Positions 54,785 to 64,000 of a DNA stretch of 64,000 nt are shown here, in pieces (position 1 is the first letter of the stretch; each line of letters starts with the position of its first letter). The position numbers and the translations under genes are program-made. This stretch comes from Macrocystis pyrifera (taxonomy: Eukaryota > Sar > Phaeophyceae > Laminariales > Laminariaceae): the NCBI GenBank assembly GCA_031763025.1, contig JASSKH010000009.1, positions 5,524,512 through 5,588,511 of the forward strand, in the 5' to 3' direction. The notes under the pieces were generated by a model. The model was not told where the DNA came from, did no database searches, and saw only the letters and a list, made by a program, of their open reading frames with translations.

Positions 54785-57700
54785 GTGTGAGGGGAATTGG
54801 AGGTGGAAGGAGGGGGCGGTAAGGGGGAAGGGGGTGCTCGTGTCGTGCATGGCCGTAGTCTGATGAACATAGACCGGGGGAGGGGGGGGGGGGGGGGGGG
54901 GGGCGGGGGGGGGGGGGGGGTTCTTATTGTCAGGTATGGGCGTAGTCGTATGACCATGAACCCCTCGCATCCCTTTACACATTGCCGGGACGGAACCCGT
55001 CGGGTTTTTGCCGACCAAGCAAATGTTGCTTGCACCAAAAAGCGCGAAGCGGCCGTGAGGAGTTCCGCGAGTGGCGTGAAGGGTTAAATAACATCCCACC
55101 CACGTGAGAAGCGTTTATCAGGCGGGCTTTCTTGCGCATGAATGGCGGCGTCGAACGCGCCCGGGGGGGGGGGGGGTGGGTACGTTTGCCTGCGATCTAC
55201 GCGAGTGCTTGGCGTCCAGAGCATAGCGAGGAGAGGAGGAGAGAGTAAGCAGATGGCTGACGCGCGGGTGTGTGTTTGTGTCCTACCCACGCCCGGCTGC
55301 TGCTGGCTGGTCCGCTCCTAAGGTCGTTTCTGCGACGCTGGAAGCCGGCATGCTGGCGTGCTTCCGCTCCCTCGACTGCGACTGCGGCTGCGGCTTCGCG
55401 ACGGATGTGTGATGTGACACCCACCCCCGTTGCCCCGTGTGTGCGGGTGGATACAAGGATAACTCGTATCAATATAACGCATGTATGTGCGGCGAAACCT
55501 GCTGCCCCTTTGCTTTTTTTTTTCGTTGTTTTTTTCACGAGATTGTGTCTCAACAGGGCTGTGTATTGTCTCAGGTTTTAGGGCGAACGTACCGGTTATA
55601 CACCGTAAATTGGCCAAATGTGCAAAAACAAAATCGCTCCCAAGAACCGGAACCGCAAACAGAGCTGACGAATGAACTCTAAAACGTAAAAAAAAAATAG
55701 GGGGGGGGGGGGGGGGGGTTCCAAGTTTCTGTGCAGGCGTTGTTCACCGGAGGCCAGCACTCATTTCCCGAAACCGCACTTGTTTTGCACACCGCATGTG
55801 ATTTTGAGAACTGGTGAGAACCTGTTTACCGGTATCAATGGTGGTGATAGTGATATTCTCACGATATTACCGAGGACCATAGTTGATAGGACCTGCGGTA
55901 CACACAAACACCCATATGTTTCCATATTTTTACTAGGAATATTTGGTCCTATTTACTATGGCCCCCCGTAATAGCTCCTTTCCCTGAAATGTAACACCCT
56001 TGATGCCTGTACGAGCAGTAGGCACGGCTTGTAGGTAAGGTATATATACGTGCGGCGGAACCTGTTGCGTTTCGTAATTTTATTTTTATTTTTTGTTTTT
56101 CTTGCAGGTGGATTTCAAGACTCTAAAAATGATGACTGAGGAAGACGAGGTTTCCAGCATCGGCATCCCGCTGGGTGAGTGCGCAACAGTGACTATTTCC
56201 CCCCCTGCACCGCGCCCTTTTCTACTAACTGCGTTGCTATTTACCGTTGCTTTGTACTCCTACTCCTTCCAGCGGGACGTACTCTTTGTAGCCTGTTTTT
56301 TTTTTTGTGTCCGCGGTCTTGATATACAAATCTATGCATATATATATATATATAGATTATATATATATAGAATGAGCTACTGTGAGAACATCATCACCAT
56401 CATCCTTGTCACGACCGTGCGTATGAACAGCTCCAACTGAGTTTGTCTTTCCCTATGGTCCGTGCAGCCGATTTTTTTTCGTCGTAGTTTTAAGCGTCAA
56501 GGTACTCGTATCTTCTGTTTCGTGAAGTAAAAACACCACCAACGCGGAAAGTTTTGCAGCTTTTTTTTTTTGTTTTGGGGGGGGGGGGGGGGGGGGGGAG
56601 GGGGGGGGGGGGGGGGGCGGGGGTTGCTTCGAATGGTCTTCTCGCCTCTTGATCGCCGATAGACCGTAATGGTTCCATGATTACGGGGGGGCGTAGTGAC
56701 TAGGGCCAAATATTGTTAGTAAAAAATTGGTAAATGTATAGGTTTTTATGTATACGATAGGTCCTATTAACTATGGACCCCCGTAATAGTTGAACACGGA
56801 GATTACAGTTCGGGATTCCAAAATATACATGCGGAAAAGGCCAGGTCTCAGAATATGACACGCTGGTAATGTTTTCGATGTGGGCCCGGGGATGAGGTTT
56901 TGTTTCGTTTCGATACGGGGATCATCACACTTTAGGACTTCAAACTACAGGACGGAAAACTATTATTACGGGGGTCCATAGTTAACGGGACCAAATTTTC
57001 TTAGTAAAAATAGGTAAATATATAGGTTTTTATGTACACCATAGGTCCTGTTAACTATGGACCCCCGTAATAATAGTGCTCTCGTGTAGCCTAGGCTCGT
57101 TTGTTTTTTTTACACTTTTTTTTTTTTTATGTTGACTAAACGTTTGCTACTCGTATATAATCAATGTTTGAGTCCTACACTGCACATTTTGAGCTGATGT
57201 TGCCAATTTTTCAGGGTGAATTTTTCTCCATTGCCCTCAAAATACTTGATTTTGGTGAAAGAAAAAATACATGTCGAAATCAGTTTTTTTTACTGCCTCG
57301 GTCGTGGCGATTATCGCTGAGAGGTCGATTGTGGTTCGATGTATTTAAAAGGTCATTAACCGAAAAAAAAAAATGGACACCGAAAACAAAATTGTATCAT
57401 CTGTTTTCGTTTTTCATCCCCCGTAGTGTGAGAGTGCTCCCCAATGTGTATTTGCCCTTCTTTTTTATGACTCATCCCAGCATGGCAGGAGTTGCACGCT
57501 TTGCCTCGTGCGGCAATATCTTCTGACCGCTTGAGCTCCTCAAGTGAGCACCTATTATTACGGGGGGACCATAGTAAACAGGACCAAATATTGTTAGTAA
57601 AAATAGGTAAATATATAGGTTTTATGTGTACCGTAGGTCCTATTAACTATGGACCCCCGCAATAGTATAGCATACCTGGTACCGGTTAGTGTGACACCTT

Positions 57701-58324
57701 TTGTTTCTCTCGTGACTTTGTACTAGGACTCGTAGCGGGAACAAACATGCTCGAAGTCACGCTTCGGTGTGAGATAGTGAGCTCCCTCATGCGAGTAAAG
57801 CTCACAGAATAAGGCACCACCCTTATGAGGCACCATCCCTACCGCGGCATTGCTCCTCGCCAGGATGGCCGAAAGGGCGCGTGTGCACAGACACGCCCAA
57901 CGGTGTCGTTTATTCTGGTGTCTTCTGTATCCTTCTCCGGATTAATTTTTTTTAAAACTTTTTATTTAGCGACGCTTAGTGCTCGTCGCATCCCTGAGGG
58001 GACCTTAAAACCAGGTTGTTTGATGTGGGCAAGCTTCGATTAAATTATGTTGTAAAATGTCGCCTGGGGATCATCGATCGATGACAGCACTGATTACAGC
58101 ACTCTCCGAGAGATTCGCTGACCGGTATCCCACGCTCGCTACGTGTATCAATACCTTACGCCGTCACAAAGTTGTTTCACACGTTTCTTGTTTTCTTGTT
58201 GTTTTTTTTTCTTTTCGTTCCCCTCCCGATACGCCGCGCACGCGGTTTGTTTCTTTTTTTTTATGCGCCAGGGCCCAGAATAAAGCTCATGAAGGAGCTA
58301 GGCATCGAGAGACCCTTCACCTGA
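54245..58324 (+). CDS. SAM-domain protein (three exons)
   Basis: Exons 54245-54784, 56108-56174 and 58272-58324 give 219 codons and a TGA, in frame through two GT-AG introns. The C-terminal ~60 residues are a sterile alpha motif: LSELLKKLNMTKYRPKFDSK, then VDFKTLKMMTEEDEVSSIGI, then PLGPRIKLMKELGIERPFT. The TEED and LG-x-R-x-K-L-M positions are those of the family. SAM domains act in protein-protein association, sometimes as polymers, and some bind RNA. The N-terminal part is Ala/Pro/Ser-rich and low-complexity. The frame stays open upstream of the chosen ATG, and acceptors at 54216 (CCGTAG) or 54223 (GCCAG) could join earlier exons, so the start is tentative. Confidence 0.75.
54833..54875 (-). 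mobile_element. CTN 3' tip, minus orientation
   Basis: GTGCATGGCCGTAGTCTGAT then GAACATAGACC, stopping at G runs 54876-54880 and 54882-54900, here its 5' border. Its tail side is the G-rich 54815-54832. Confidence 0.6.
54921..55162 (-). mobile_element. CTN 3' half between two G tracts
   Basis: GGGCGTAGTCGTATGACCAT, ATTGCCGGGACGGAACCCGT, GCACCAAAAAGCGCGAAGCG and GTGGCGTGAAGGGTTAAAT. Tail side G run 54905-54920, 5' truncation at G run 55163-55175. Confidence 0.8.
55867..55971. mobile_element. MITE-1 complete copy in intron 1
   Basis: TTACCGAGGACCATAGT to ACTATGGCCCCCCGTAA, TA on both sides. Confidence 0.85.
56108..56174 (+). CDS. SAM gene exon 2
   Basis: 67 nt: VDFKTLKMMTEEDEVSSIGI, PL plus one base; donor CTGG/GTGAGT. 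The acceptor has a T-rich tract. Confidence 0.8.
56577..56617. repeat. G tracts (22 and 18 nt) split by one A
   Basis: G runs 56577-56598 and 56600-56617 follow a T run. Confidence 0.9.
56681..56786. mobile_element. MITE-1 copy
   Basis: TTACGGGGGGGCGTAGT to CTATGGACCCCCGTAA. Left flank GA where TA is expected, right flank TA. Confidence 0.85.
56966..57070. mobile_element. MITE-1 complete copy
   Basis: TTACGGGGGTCCATAGT to CTATGGACCCCCGTAA, TA on both sides. Close to the apparent consensus. Confidence 0.9.
57558..57662. mobile_element. MITE-1 complete copy
   Basis: TTACGGGGGGACCATAGT to CTATGGACCCCCGCAA, TA on both sides. Confidence 0.9.
58272..58324 (+). CDS. SAM gene terminal exon
   Basis: Two bases complete a Gly codon, then PRIKLMKELGIERPFT and TGA (58322-58324). 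The SAM helix 5 ends almost at the stop, so the domain is C-terminal. Confidence 0.8.
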
Positions 58325-58539
58325 AAGATTGGCCACCGCCCCAAAAGGCTGGCTATGGCTCTTCTCGGTTTTCAAGTGTTACCCTCGCGCATGCGGGGGA
58401 ACCGCGCACGTATTCCAGCTGGACGGACGCGATTGCTGGTCGCGTACTGTCCCTGTTGCTTCGGGGGCATACCCGAAAGCGATGCATCCTCCGATATTGA
58501 CGCACAGTATTTGGTTCTGCTTGCTACCTGGTATTTTAT

Positions 58540-59066
58540 ATATGGGTTGGGTTGGCGTCGGTTGGCAACGACACTGTAAAACATGCCGCTCACTACGTGA
58601 GCTAGACGTCCAGGGTACCTTTCTTTTTTTTCTTTTTCTTTTTGGCGGTCGCCCATAGCTGGTCGTCTAGTTAGATCATTTGTGAGAAGTAAATAACCTT
58701 TACTCTGCACAAGGGAATCGATCGTATCACGTAGTGTTCAAGGTAAGGCACCCAAGAGGCAGTTACATAGTACTCCCATTGCTGTCTCTGGAAGTGGCCA
58801 CACCGGAAATTAAACTAACTCATTGAAGCTGTCATCCATATGCAAGAAAGTCCGCCTCACAAGCGGTTCCTAGTAGGATGCAGCTCACCCTTCATGCGAC
58901 TCGCCGGACACCTCACGGCGCTTCGCGCTTGGTGCAAGCAATGTCTGCCTGGTCGGTGAAAACCCGACATGCTCCGTCCCGGCATTGTAAGGGATGCGAG
59001 GGTCTATGGTCATACGACTACGGCCATGCATGAGATCGAGTACATCTCTCCTATCGAGTACACCCC
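58540..59066 (+). mobile_element. CTN near full-length copy with a short C tail
   Basis: GGGTTGGGTTGGCGTCGGTT at the 5' end, GCTCACTACGTGAGC hairpin, CTGTCTCTGGAAGTGGCCAC, TAGTAGGATGCAGCTCACCC, ACTACGGCCATGCATGAGAT. The end is duplicated (CGAGTACATCTCTCCTATCGAGTAC-like, as at 2664 and 44351). Only seven C follow, so this copy has little homopolymer. Confidence 0.8.
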
Positions 59067-59179
59067 CCCGCCGTAGTACGAAGTGATATCGAACGCGAAA
59101 CGAAGTCGATACGATATCATCGATGCACGAAAAATGAAATGGACACGATATCGATACCTAATGAAAATGATATCGGGTA

Positions 59180-59245
59180 TACGAATACCTGGTACGATTT
59201 TTGTTTTGATACCAGGTATATATTATATATATACCTGGTACATAG
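59180..59245. repeat. cluster of three palindromic TACCWGGTA motifs
   Basis: TACCTGGTA at 59186, TACCAGGTA at 59210, TACCTGGTA at 59232, in AT-rich sequence. Preceded by ATATCGATAC-type repeats (59090-59170). Confidence 0.85.
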
Positions 59246-59249
59246 TATG

Positions 59250-60610
59250 AAAAAGTGAAACTTTTTTTTTGCGGTACCACCTACAGCAAATGCATGCCAG
59301 GGGATGGAGAGGGCATGTTTAGAACGGTGGATGCGAAGATTTTTCGGAGCTCGATACCTGGTGTATGTAAGAAAAATTTCGATACGATATAAAACAACAG
59401 TATTAATAGTGCTATCTATTGTGGCAGCGCGTTTTTGTTTTTTGTTTTTTGTTTTCTTTTCCGTGACGGGTTTCGCGTTGCGCAGAGCAGCAGCAGCGGC
59501 CGCGGCCGCCGTCGCAGCAATCTAGAAACGCGCGGAGAGAACAAGGGATATTTTTTGCGAGTTTGCTGGGCCCGCGATCGAATTGAAAGCTGTTTTTCTC
59601 GGGAAGGATGGCGCGCGAAAACGGGGAGGGCAGTTGCTACGCCGCTAGGATAGTAGTTGCTGCGCTGTAGTATGGTAGTATGGGGTGTGCCCCAAATGGT
59701 GCAGCAGCAGCAACAGCAGCAGTTTTTTTGTTTTTTGCTACGCGCGAGCACGGTAGAATCAGGCAAAAGCGCTGCTGTGCTTTCACGGCTATCATCGTGG
59801 TGGTGACGGTTATTATGGTGATGGTGATCGTGAGGTTATCACACTACTATTACTAGCTCGCATCCCTGGGAACTAGGGCTGTGGTCACAAAAAAAAACGG
59901 GCTTGAATAAAAACGGAAATAAAGCTCCGCGGTCACAAGAATGTGTGATATTCGTACGTAAGAGCCTCTCGTTGTAAAGAAGAATGACGCCGAAATAGTC
60001 CGTTTTCGCGGAGCAAGATGGCTGAAAACGTCCAGTTTTCGGAGGGAAGAAACATGACACCAAACATATTATATACCCGCGTGCGTGTTGTGGAGGTCGA
60101 AAGGGTTGGGGGGGATTTGCTCGCTCGTCTCTCCCTCCTTTGCCTGCTGATTTGTGATCGCTTTTGAGATATGGTGTCGTCGCAAGCCCCCCCAAGCGGC
60201 GCTATTATTTTTCGCGATAACACGCGCAGAGGGATCGGCTGCGGTCTGCGGGCTTGGCAAGGTCACCAAGCAGTCATTTCTCGCGATAGAACGCCCAATC
60301 GTGGTGTTTTTGTTTCACGTATTTAGACCATTTTTTTTCGGGTTGTTGCTGTGCGCGCGGCTTTTCCGGTGCGGAGAGGGCCTTATTGTCGCAGCGTTGG
60401 GAAAATCCCCCTTGTTCTTTTTTTGGCAGGTATGTGTAAGTATACCAAGCGTGTTCGATGCATGTTTTTCTGGCAAGATATGTTTATGCTTCGAAGCACA
60501 GCGTTGGAGGCAAGGGAGGAGGATACCTTGAGCTTGTGTACCCAGAAAATTGTCTCTTCTTCAGCACAGTGTTATGTGATTCTTATTCCGAAGGCTTTTT
60601 GGTGGGTATG
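59250..60610. other. no gene seen
   Basis: AGCAGC/GGCCGC patch at 59486-59520, a second CAGCAG near 59702, GGTGAT runs at 59790-59830. No convincing exon. Confidence 0.45.
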
Positions 60611-60616
60611 TGTGTA

Positions 60617-60845
60617 CTCTTGGATACCCGGGTACCGTACCTGGTTGTCATGCTCAAGGGTAGGTACTCGGGTACCAGGGTAGTACCGAGGGTAGGTACC
60701 CGGGTACCCCCAGAGAATCCAGTAGGTACCCGAGTTCGCCCTAGGTACCCGGGTATCCCCAGGAGATAAGTACCCGGGTACCCCCGGAGGGTACCCGGGT
60801 TCCCCCAGAGGGTATGTACTCCTATAGGTACCCCGTTACCCTCAG
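60617..60845. repeat. palindromic GGTACCCGGGTACC array
   Basis: About ten units of ACCCGGGTACC or GGTACCCGGG separated by 10-20 bp (CCCCAGAGA, GGAGATAAG, CCCCGGAGG). A related short group lies at 61955-62035. Confidence 0.85.
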
Positions 60846-60849
60846 AGTG

Positions 60850-62715
60850 TAATATACCCTTTTAAAATCAGGCTTGGACTATTCTTGTGTGTTTAGGGGA
60901 ACGAGTGTATGATATGTCTTGCGTACGGTTGGTTGCCTCGTGAGATTTAGGCGGGCGGAGCCGACGTAATTTCTTCTCGGCGAAGTTCGCGGGTGCGGGT
61001 GGGTCTGTTGAGGATGGCGATCAAGATAGATTGTTGCGGGTCGATGGTCTCGTCCAGGAGCACTGGGTGTTACAACGTGGCTTTCATGAACTGCTAAGCA
61101 CCACGTTGCCCACCGTACGCCCCGGTTATTCGTGGGCAGACTTGAGGTGTGGCCCCCTTGAGTAGGCGGCTGTGGATGTCGCGCACCGTACGAGTAGTCT
61201 TCCTAATTATTGTGGGGGATGTAGACACCTTTCCCTCCCTGTTATAGTATTTTTCCGGTTACGTATACTGATTGTAGTCTATACCGGCTTCTTTTAGAGA
61301 GAGAGTTCCCCACATACCTGGTAACAGTAGCAGTGCTTTGTTTTTGTTGAGGTTTAACCACTGCCTGCTACCAGGTATGTGGCACCTGTTGTGTAATAGT
61401 GTGATGGTGGGAAGACAATCTTACATGCGCGTTGTTTTGTGTTTTGTGTGCCATCATGTATTACCCATGTACCCGTCAGCGTGTCCGGGTATCTTTTTCG
61501 TGTTGGGGTTGGGAAATCCTGACTGTCGTGCTTCTGCTTTTTTTAGTAGAACTCCATGCGTACCAGGCATTGGCTGGGTCTATGAACAGGCTGCTGTGTT
61601 GCTGTCGCTGCTGAAGGAGTTCGATCACGGCAATTGGCTGTGCTGTTGCCTACTGCATTTATTTCTCAACGGTGCAAGTATGGACGTTTTCGGCGGGTGT
61701 TGTTACAGCACATACATCAGCTTTTTTTCTTAGGCGGTTGGTGCTGCTTCCCCCAACGAAGGGTATCATCGGGTTATAATCTCTCTGGTCGTGATGGAAC
61801 ACATGCTACCCTCGACTGGGGAGGAGTGGTACGCACCCCGCGCTAGATTGTACCTCAAGTAATTGTATGCTTGAGAGTTTGTCACGCAATCGCGTAGTTT
61901 AGGGTTCGAGGGCTTGTTGGATAGGGTAAATGTTGGGTATGGGGTATATCCTCTGGGGGTTACTCGGGTACATACCCGGATACATACCCGACTGTAGCCA
62001 AAACAACAGATTGGCTACCCGGGTACCTCAGGGTAGTATTATAATAGTAGATCTTAGATATATGCACCGATTCGGAGGTCCTCTTACAATCTGTAAGCAC
62101 TTATCTTTAGGCTGGTAGGCAGTTCGCGTATTTTGCCTCCTGTTGGGATCAAGGTACGGGCGAAGACCCAACTCAACCCCTGATTCTAACCCTAAGCCTA
62201 AGCCTAACCCTGTGACCCCAAACCGCAGCCAAAACGGACCAACTAGCCATAAACGCGGCTGCGCCGCGTCTGCATCGAACGAGGGAAATTCTCAATAGCG
62301 GACGACGATTTCGGAAGACAGACCGCGCTACGCCTTTTGCAAGTCAAAACACTCCTAACGATCCGTTCTCACAGATTGTACGACCTACTCCCGATTCCCC
62401 TCCACTGGTGGTTATGTCTTTCGTGTTTTGGACTGTACACACTTCAAATTTTTCAACGGCTGGTGGGCCTTGCGATTTTCAGCTTAGTAAAACGTCATCG
62501 GATTATTACCTTGCGTCACTCCATCGCCCCACGTCCGAATGCCTCCGATGGGAAACCTTACGCCCTTTGTGAAGGGATTTCAAGTATCAAGTGATAGTCA
62601 AATACCAAAACAACCAGGCACGTATTGCAGAGCATATATAACGCCTTCCAAGTCTGCAAGGAAGAACGCCTGTGGTACTTGGGGTAAACTTTTGGCAAAT
62701 GTTTCTTCCACCACT
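60850..62715. other. no gene seen
   Basis: A few short ORFs without domain features. 62186-62211 has CTAACCCTAAGCCTAAGCCT, a short telomere-like stretch too brief to be a telomere. Confidence 0.45.
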
Positions 62716-62716
62716 A

Positions 62717-62828
62717 TTACATGAAATTGAAAAAAAATTACATGAAATTGAAAAAAAAATCCTAGAAAAAAATGTCACGGATCGTGATCTTTTGGCATGC
62801 CAAAAAGTCACGAATCGTGATTTTTTTT
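62717..62828. repeat. short tandem repeat next to a perfect-centre hairpin
   Basis: TTACATGAAATTGAAAAAAA occurs twice (62725-62760). Then 62766-62828 folds around TTTTGGCATGCCAAAA, with GTCACGGATCGTGAT on the left and GTCACGAATCGTGAT on the right and A/T runs outside. Confidence 0.75.
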
Positions 62829-62829
62829 C

Positions 62830-63868
62830 GATTCGTTTGGAACGGCCCAAATTGTATACCAAAAATGTAAACGGTATACACGTACGGACATACCTGGTAC
62901 ACCCTAACAAAAAAAAAGGGGTTGACGATGTACCCGTGTGGTACGTTTTTGGCGGGTTTTGCTGGCGTGGAAAGAAAAAAACCAACAGAAAACCAAGGAG
63001 TTTGAGTGCTGCCTACCTGCTCCCTGGCAACCTCGCACCCTCCCAGACTCGAGGAATGGTTCGGAAAAAGCCCCCACCCCCGTCGTGATTTGTGTTCGTT
63101 CAGATCTTGGTCTACGCCCCCCACGGGCCAATGTCGGTTTGCGCCCTCGGCTCCCCTTGAACTTTTTTTCGACTCTGCCAGCCAATCCTTCTTTCAGTCG
63201 AAGATTGGCCGTATATGTACATGTGTACCGCGCCAATCATCCCTAATAAGACCATCCCCGACGAGAAAGCTATACACCTACGTAGCGTCTACCGACCCAC
63301 CACCGCCCACCCACGCACGCACCCACCCATCCACCAACACAACGTATCATGTACATGTACCTACTGCTGTAGAGCCACACAATGAACCATGAAGCGATAC
63401 TTCCTCCGTGCTTTCGTGTTTGCTCGTGCCCTCGTATTTTACCTGGTTGGTATTGACTGGTACGTACGCTGACTGGTACACACTCCTACGCGTATTATAT
63501 ATAGTAACTGCCGTAGCTGGTACCACCTTTGTATGTAACCGTAACTCAGATCCGGGTGACACGTAGTTTTGATAGATGGGCTCTTCTCCTCCCTCCTCAT
63601 TCATTACGATACACTAAGTCTTGCTTTGCACTGGATTTTTCTGTGTTTCATCGTTTTTTCCCTCGTCGACTCAAGTCGATCTCTTGTTGCGAAACGACAC
63701 GAAACCGTCACACTACAGTTACAAAATTACCCCCTGGCTACTGAGAACCAAAATGCCTTTGGAACCGTTGGAACGCCGTGAGAACCCAAACGTGAGACCA
63801 CCACCAGCCTCTCGTCCCAGCACCATCTGCCATTCTGCATTGCGTCGTGCGGGCTGTGGGGGTGGGCA
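62830..63868. other. 5' flank of the ADAT1-like gene; no other gene seen
   Basis: Includes CCACC/ACGCACC runs at 63297-63335. A promoter is expected near 63700-63860 but I cannot place it. Confidence 0.45.
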
Positions 63869-64000
63869 ATGGCGTCAATAGGCGACCGAATAGCGTCGGC
63901 TGTGCTGAAAAAGTTCGACAGCCTCAAGCCCCGTGGAAAGCCACAAGGACGCGAGTGGGGCGTGCTGGCAGGCGTGGTTGTCCAAGACACAACGGTGAAT
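63869..64000 (+). CDS. ADAT1-like tRNA adenosine deaminase, first 44 codons (cut by window end)
   Basis: ATG in context GGGCAATGGCG opens a frame that stays open to the last base. It encodes MASIGDRIASAVLKKFDSLK, then PRGKPQGREWGVLAGVVVQD. ADAT1, the enzyme that deaminates A37 of tRNA-Ala to inosine, starts with the same layout: a short helix ending in F-x2-L, a Lys/Gly/Pro-rich turn, then EW-x-V-L-A before the deaminase core. The zinc-binding HAE and PCGD motifs lie beyond the window, so the call rests on the N-terminus only. An ADAR-type deaminase domain protein is the main alternative. Confidence 0.65.
   Translation, partial: MASIGDRIASAVLKKFDSLKPRGKPQGREWGVLAGVVVQDTTVN

Larger units (their letters stand above)
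54785..56107 (+). other. SAM gene intron 1 (1323 bp)
   Basis: Holds CTN fragments in reverse orientation, G tracts, and a MITE-1 at 55867. Acceptor TTTTTCTTGCAG. Confidence 0.75.
56175..58271 (+). other. SAM gene intron 2 (2097 bp)
   Basis: Contains three MITE-1 copies, an AT-rich hairpin (56335-56372), G tracts 56577-56617 and T runs. The acceptor tract is TTCTTTTTTTTTATGCGCCAG. Confidence 0.75.

Noticed and set aside
58980-59045. 5S rRNA ancestry of the CTN 3' end (CTACGGCCAT match)
   Set aside because: A 10-base match at the wrong end of the element; nothing further of 5S rRNA aligns.
62186-62211. Interstitial telomere
   Set aside because: Only three to four degenerate CCTAA-type units; too short to distinguish from chance.

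Overview
This is a window of nuclear DNA from an intron-rich eukaryote. Coding sequence is sparse and split by introns of about 0.17 to 3.4 kb with ordinary GT-AG borders. The rest is a dense mosaic of transposable elements, trinucleotide repeats (CAG/CTG, AGT) and about 35 G or C homopolymer tracts of 15-68 nt. There are no bacterial operons. Long CAG-encoded Gln and Ala runs, large introns and the gene content would fit a brown alga or another photosynthetic stramenopile. That assignment is inference; no marker gene in the window proves it.

Genes. Spliced models were built by hand from reading frame, splice borders and phase. (1) 10040-18019, minus strand: a three-exon NRF-6-like membrane acyltransferase, 1047 codons plus stop, in frame across both junctions. 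(2) 40195-43453, minus: part of a gene with two treble-clef (PARP-finger-like) zinc fingers on three phase-compatible exons. It runs on toward an assembly gap at 39769-39868. (3) 46145-51534, plus: four exons, all phase 0, of an unrecognised protein. (4) 54245-58324, plus: a three-exon gene ending in a C-terminal SAM domain; it may be the 3' part of gene 3. (5) 63869-64000, plus: the first 44 codons of an ADAT1-like tRNA adenosine deaminase, cut by the window end. (6) 38008-38186, plus: a weak candidate first exon.

Mobile DNA. The names used here are mine. CTL is a LINE with reverse transcriptase and a C-terminal zinc knuckle. CTN is a ~510 bp non-coding element. Both end in a short GAGTAC-like motif followed by a run of C, not A, and most copies lie between two C (or G) homopolymers. 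The longest CTL copy (20044-21881) sits exactly in the C tract of a tRNA-derived SINE (tSINE) whose two relatives at 1365-1697 and 40775-41085 have the same tract uninterrupted. The simplest reading is a retrotransposon pair that targets C/G homopolymers and leaves C tails that become new targets. Insertions pile up head to tail at 47.9-49.2 kb. MITE-1 is a ~105 bp TA-flanked element with more than 20 copies. FB-1 is an ~85 bp foldback, several copies with MITE-1 inside. FB-2 is a 323 bp palindrome at 19593-19915. REP-F to REP-I are other dispersed repeats.

Layout. 0-10 kb: nested elements, no gene. 10-18 kb: the acyltransferase gene with repeat-filled introns. 18-24 kb: FB-2, the SINE/LINE nest and a local tandem duplication. 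24-38 kb: simple repeats and duplicated blocks, no convincing gene. 38-44 kb: a candidate exon, the gap, the zinc-finger gene and its intronic CAG-rich array. 45-59 kb: genes 3 and 4 embedded in MITE-1 copies and C/G tracts. 59-64 kb: KpnI/SmaI-like palindromic repeats, then the ADAT1-like start. The genes show no shared pathway; what links them is the repeat system that fills their introns.
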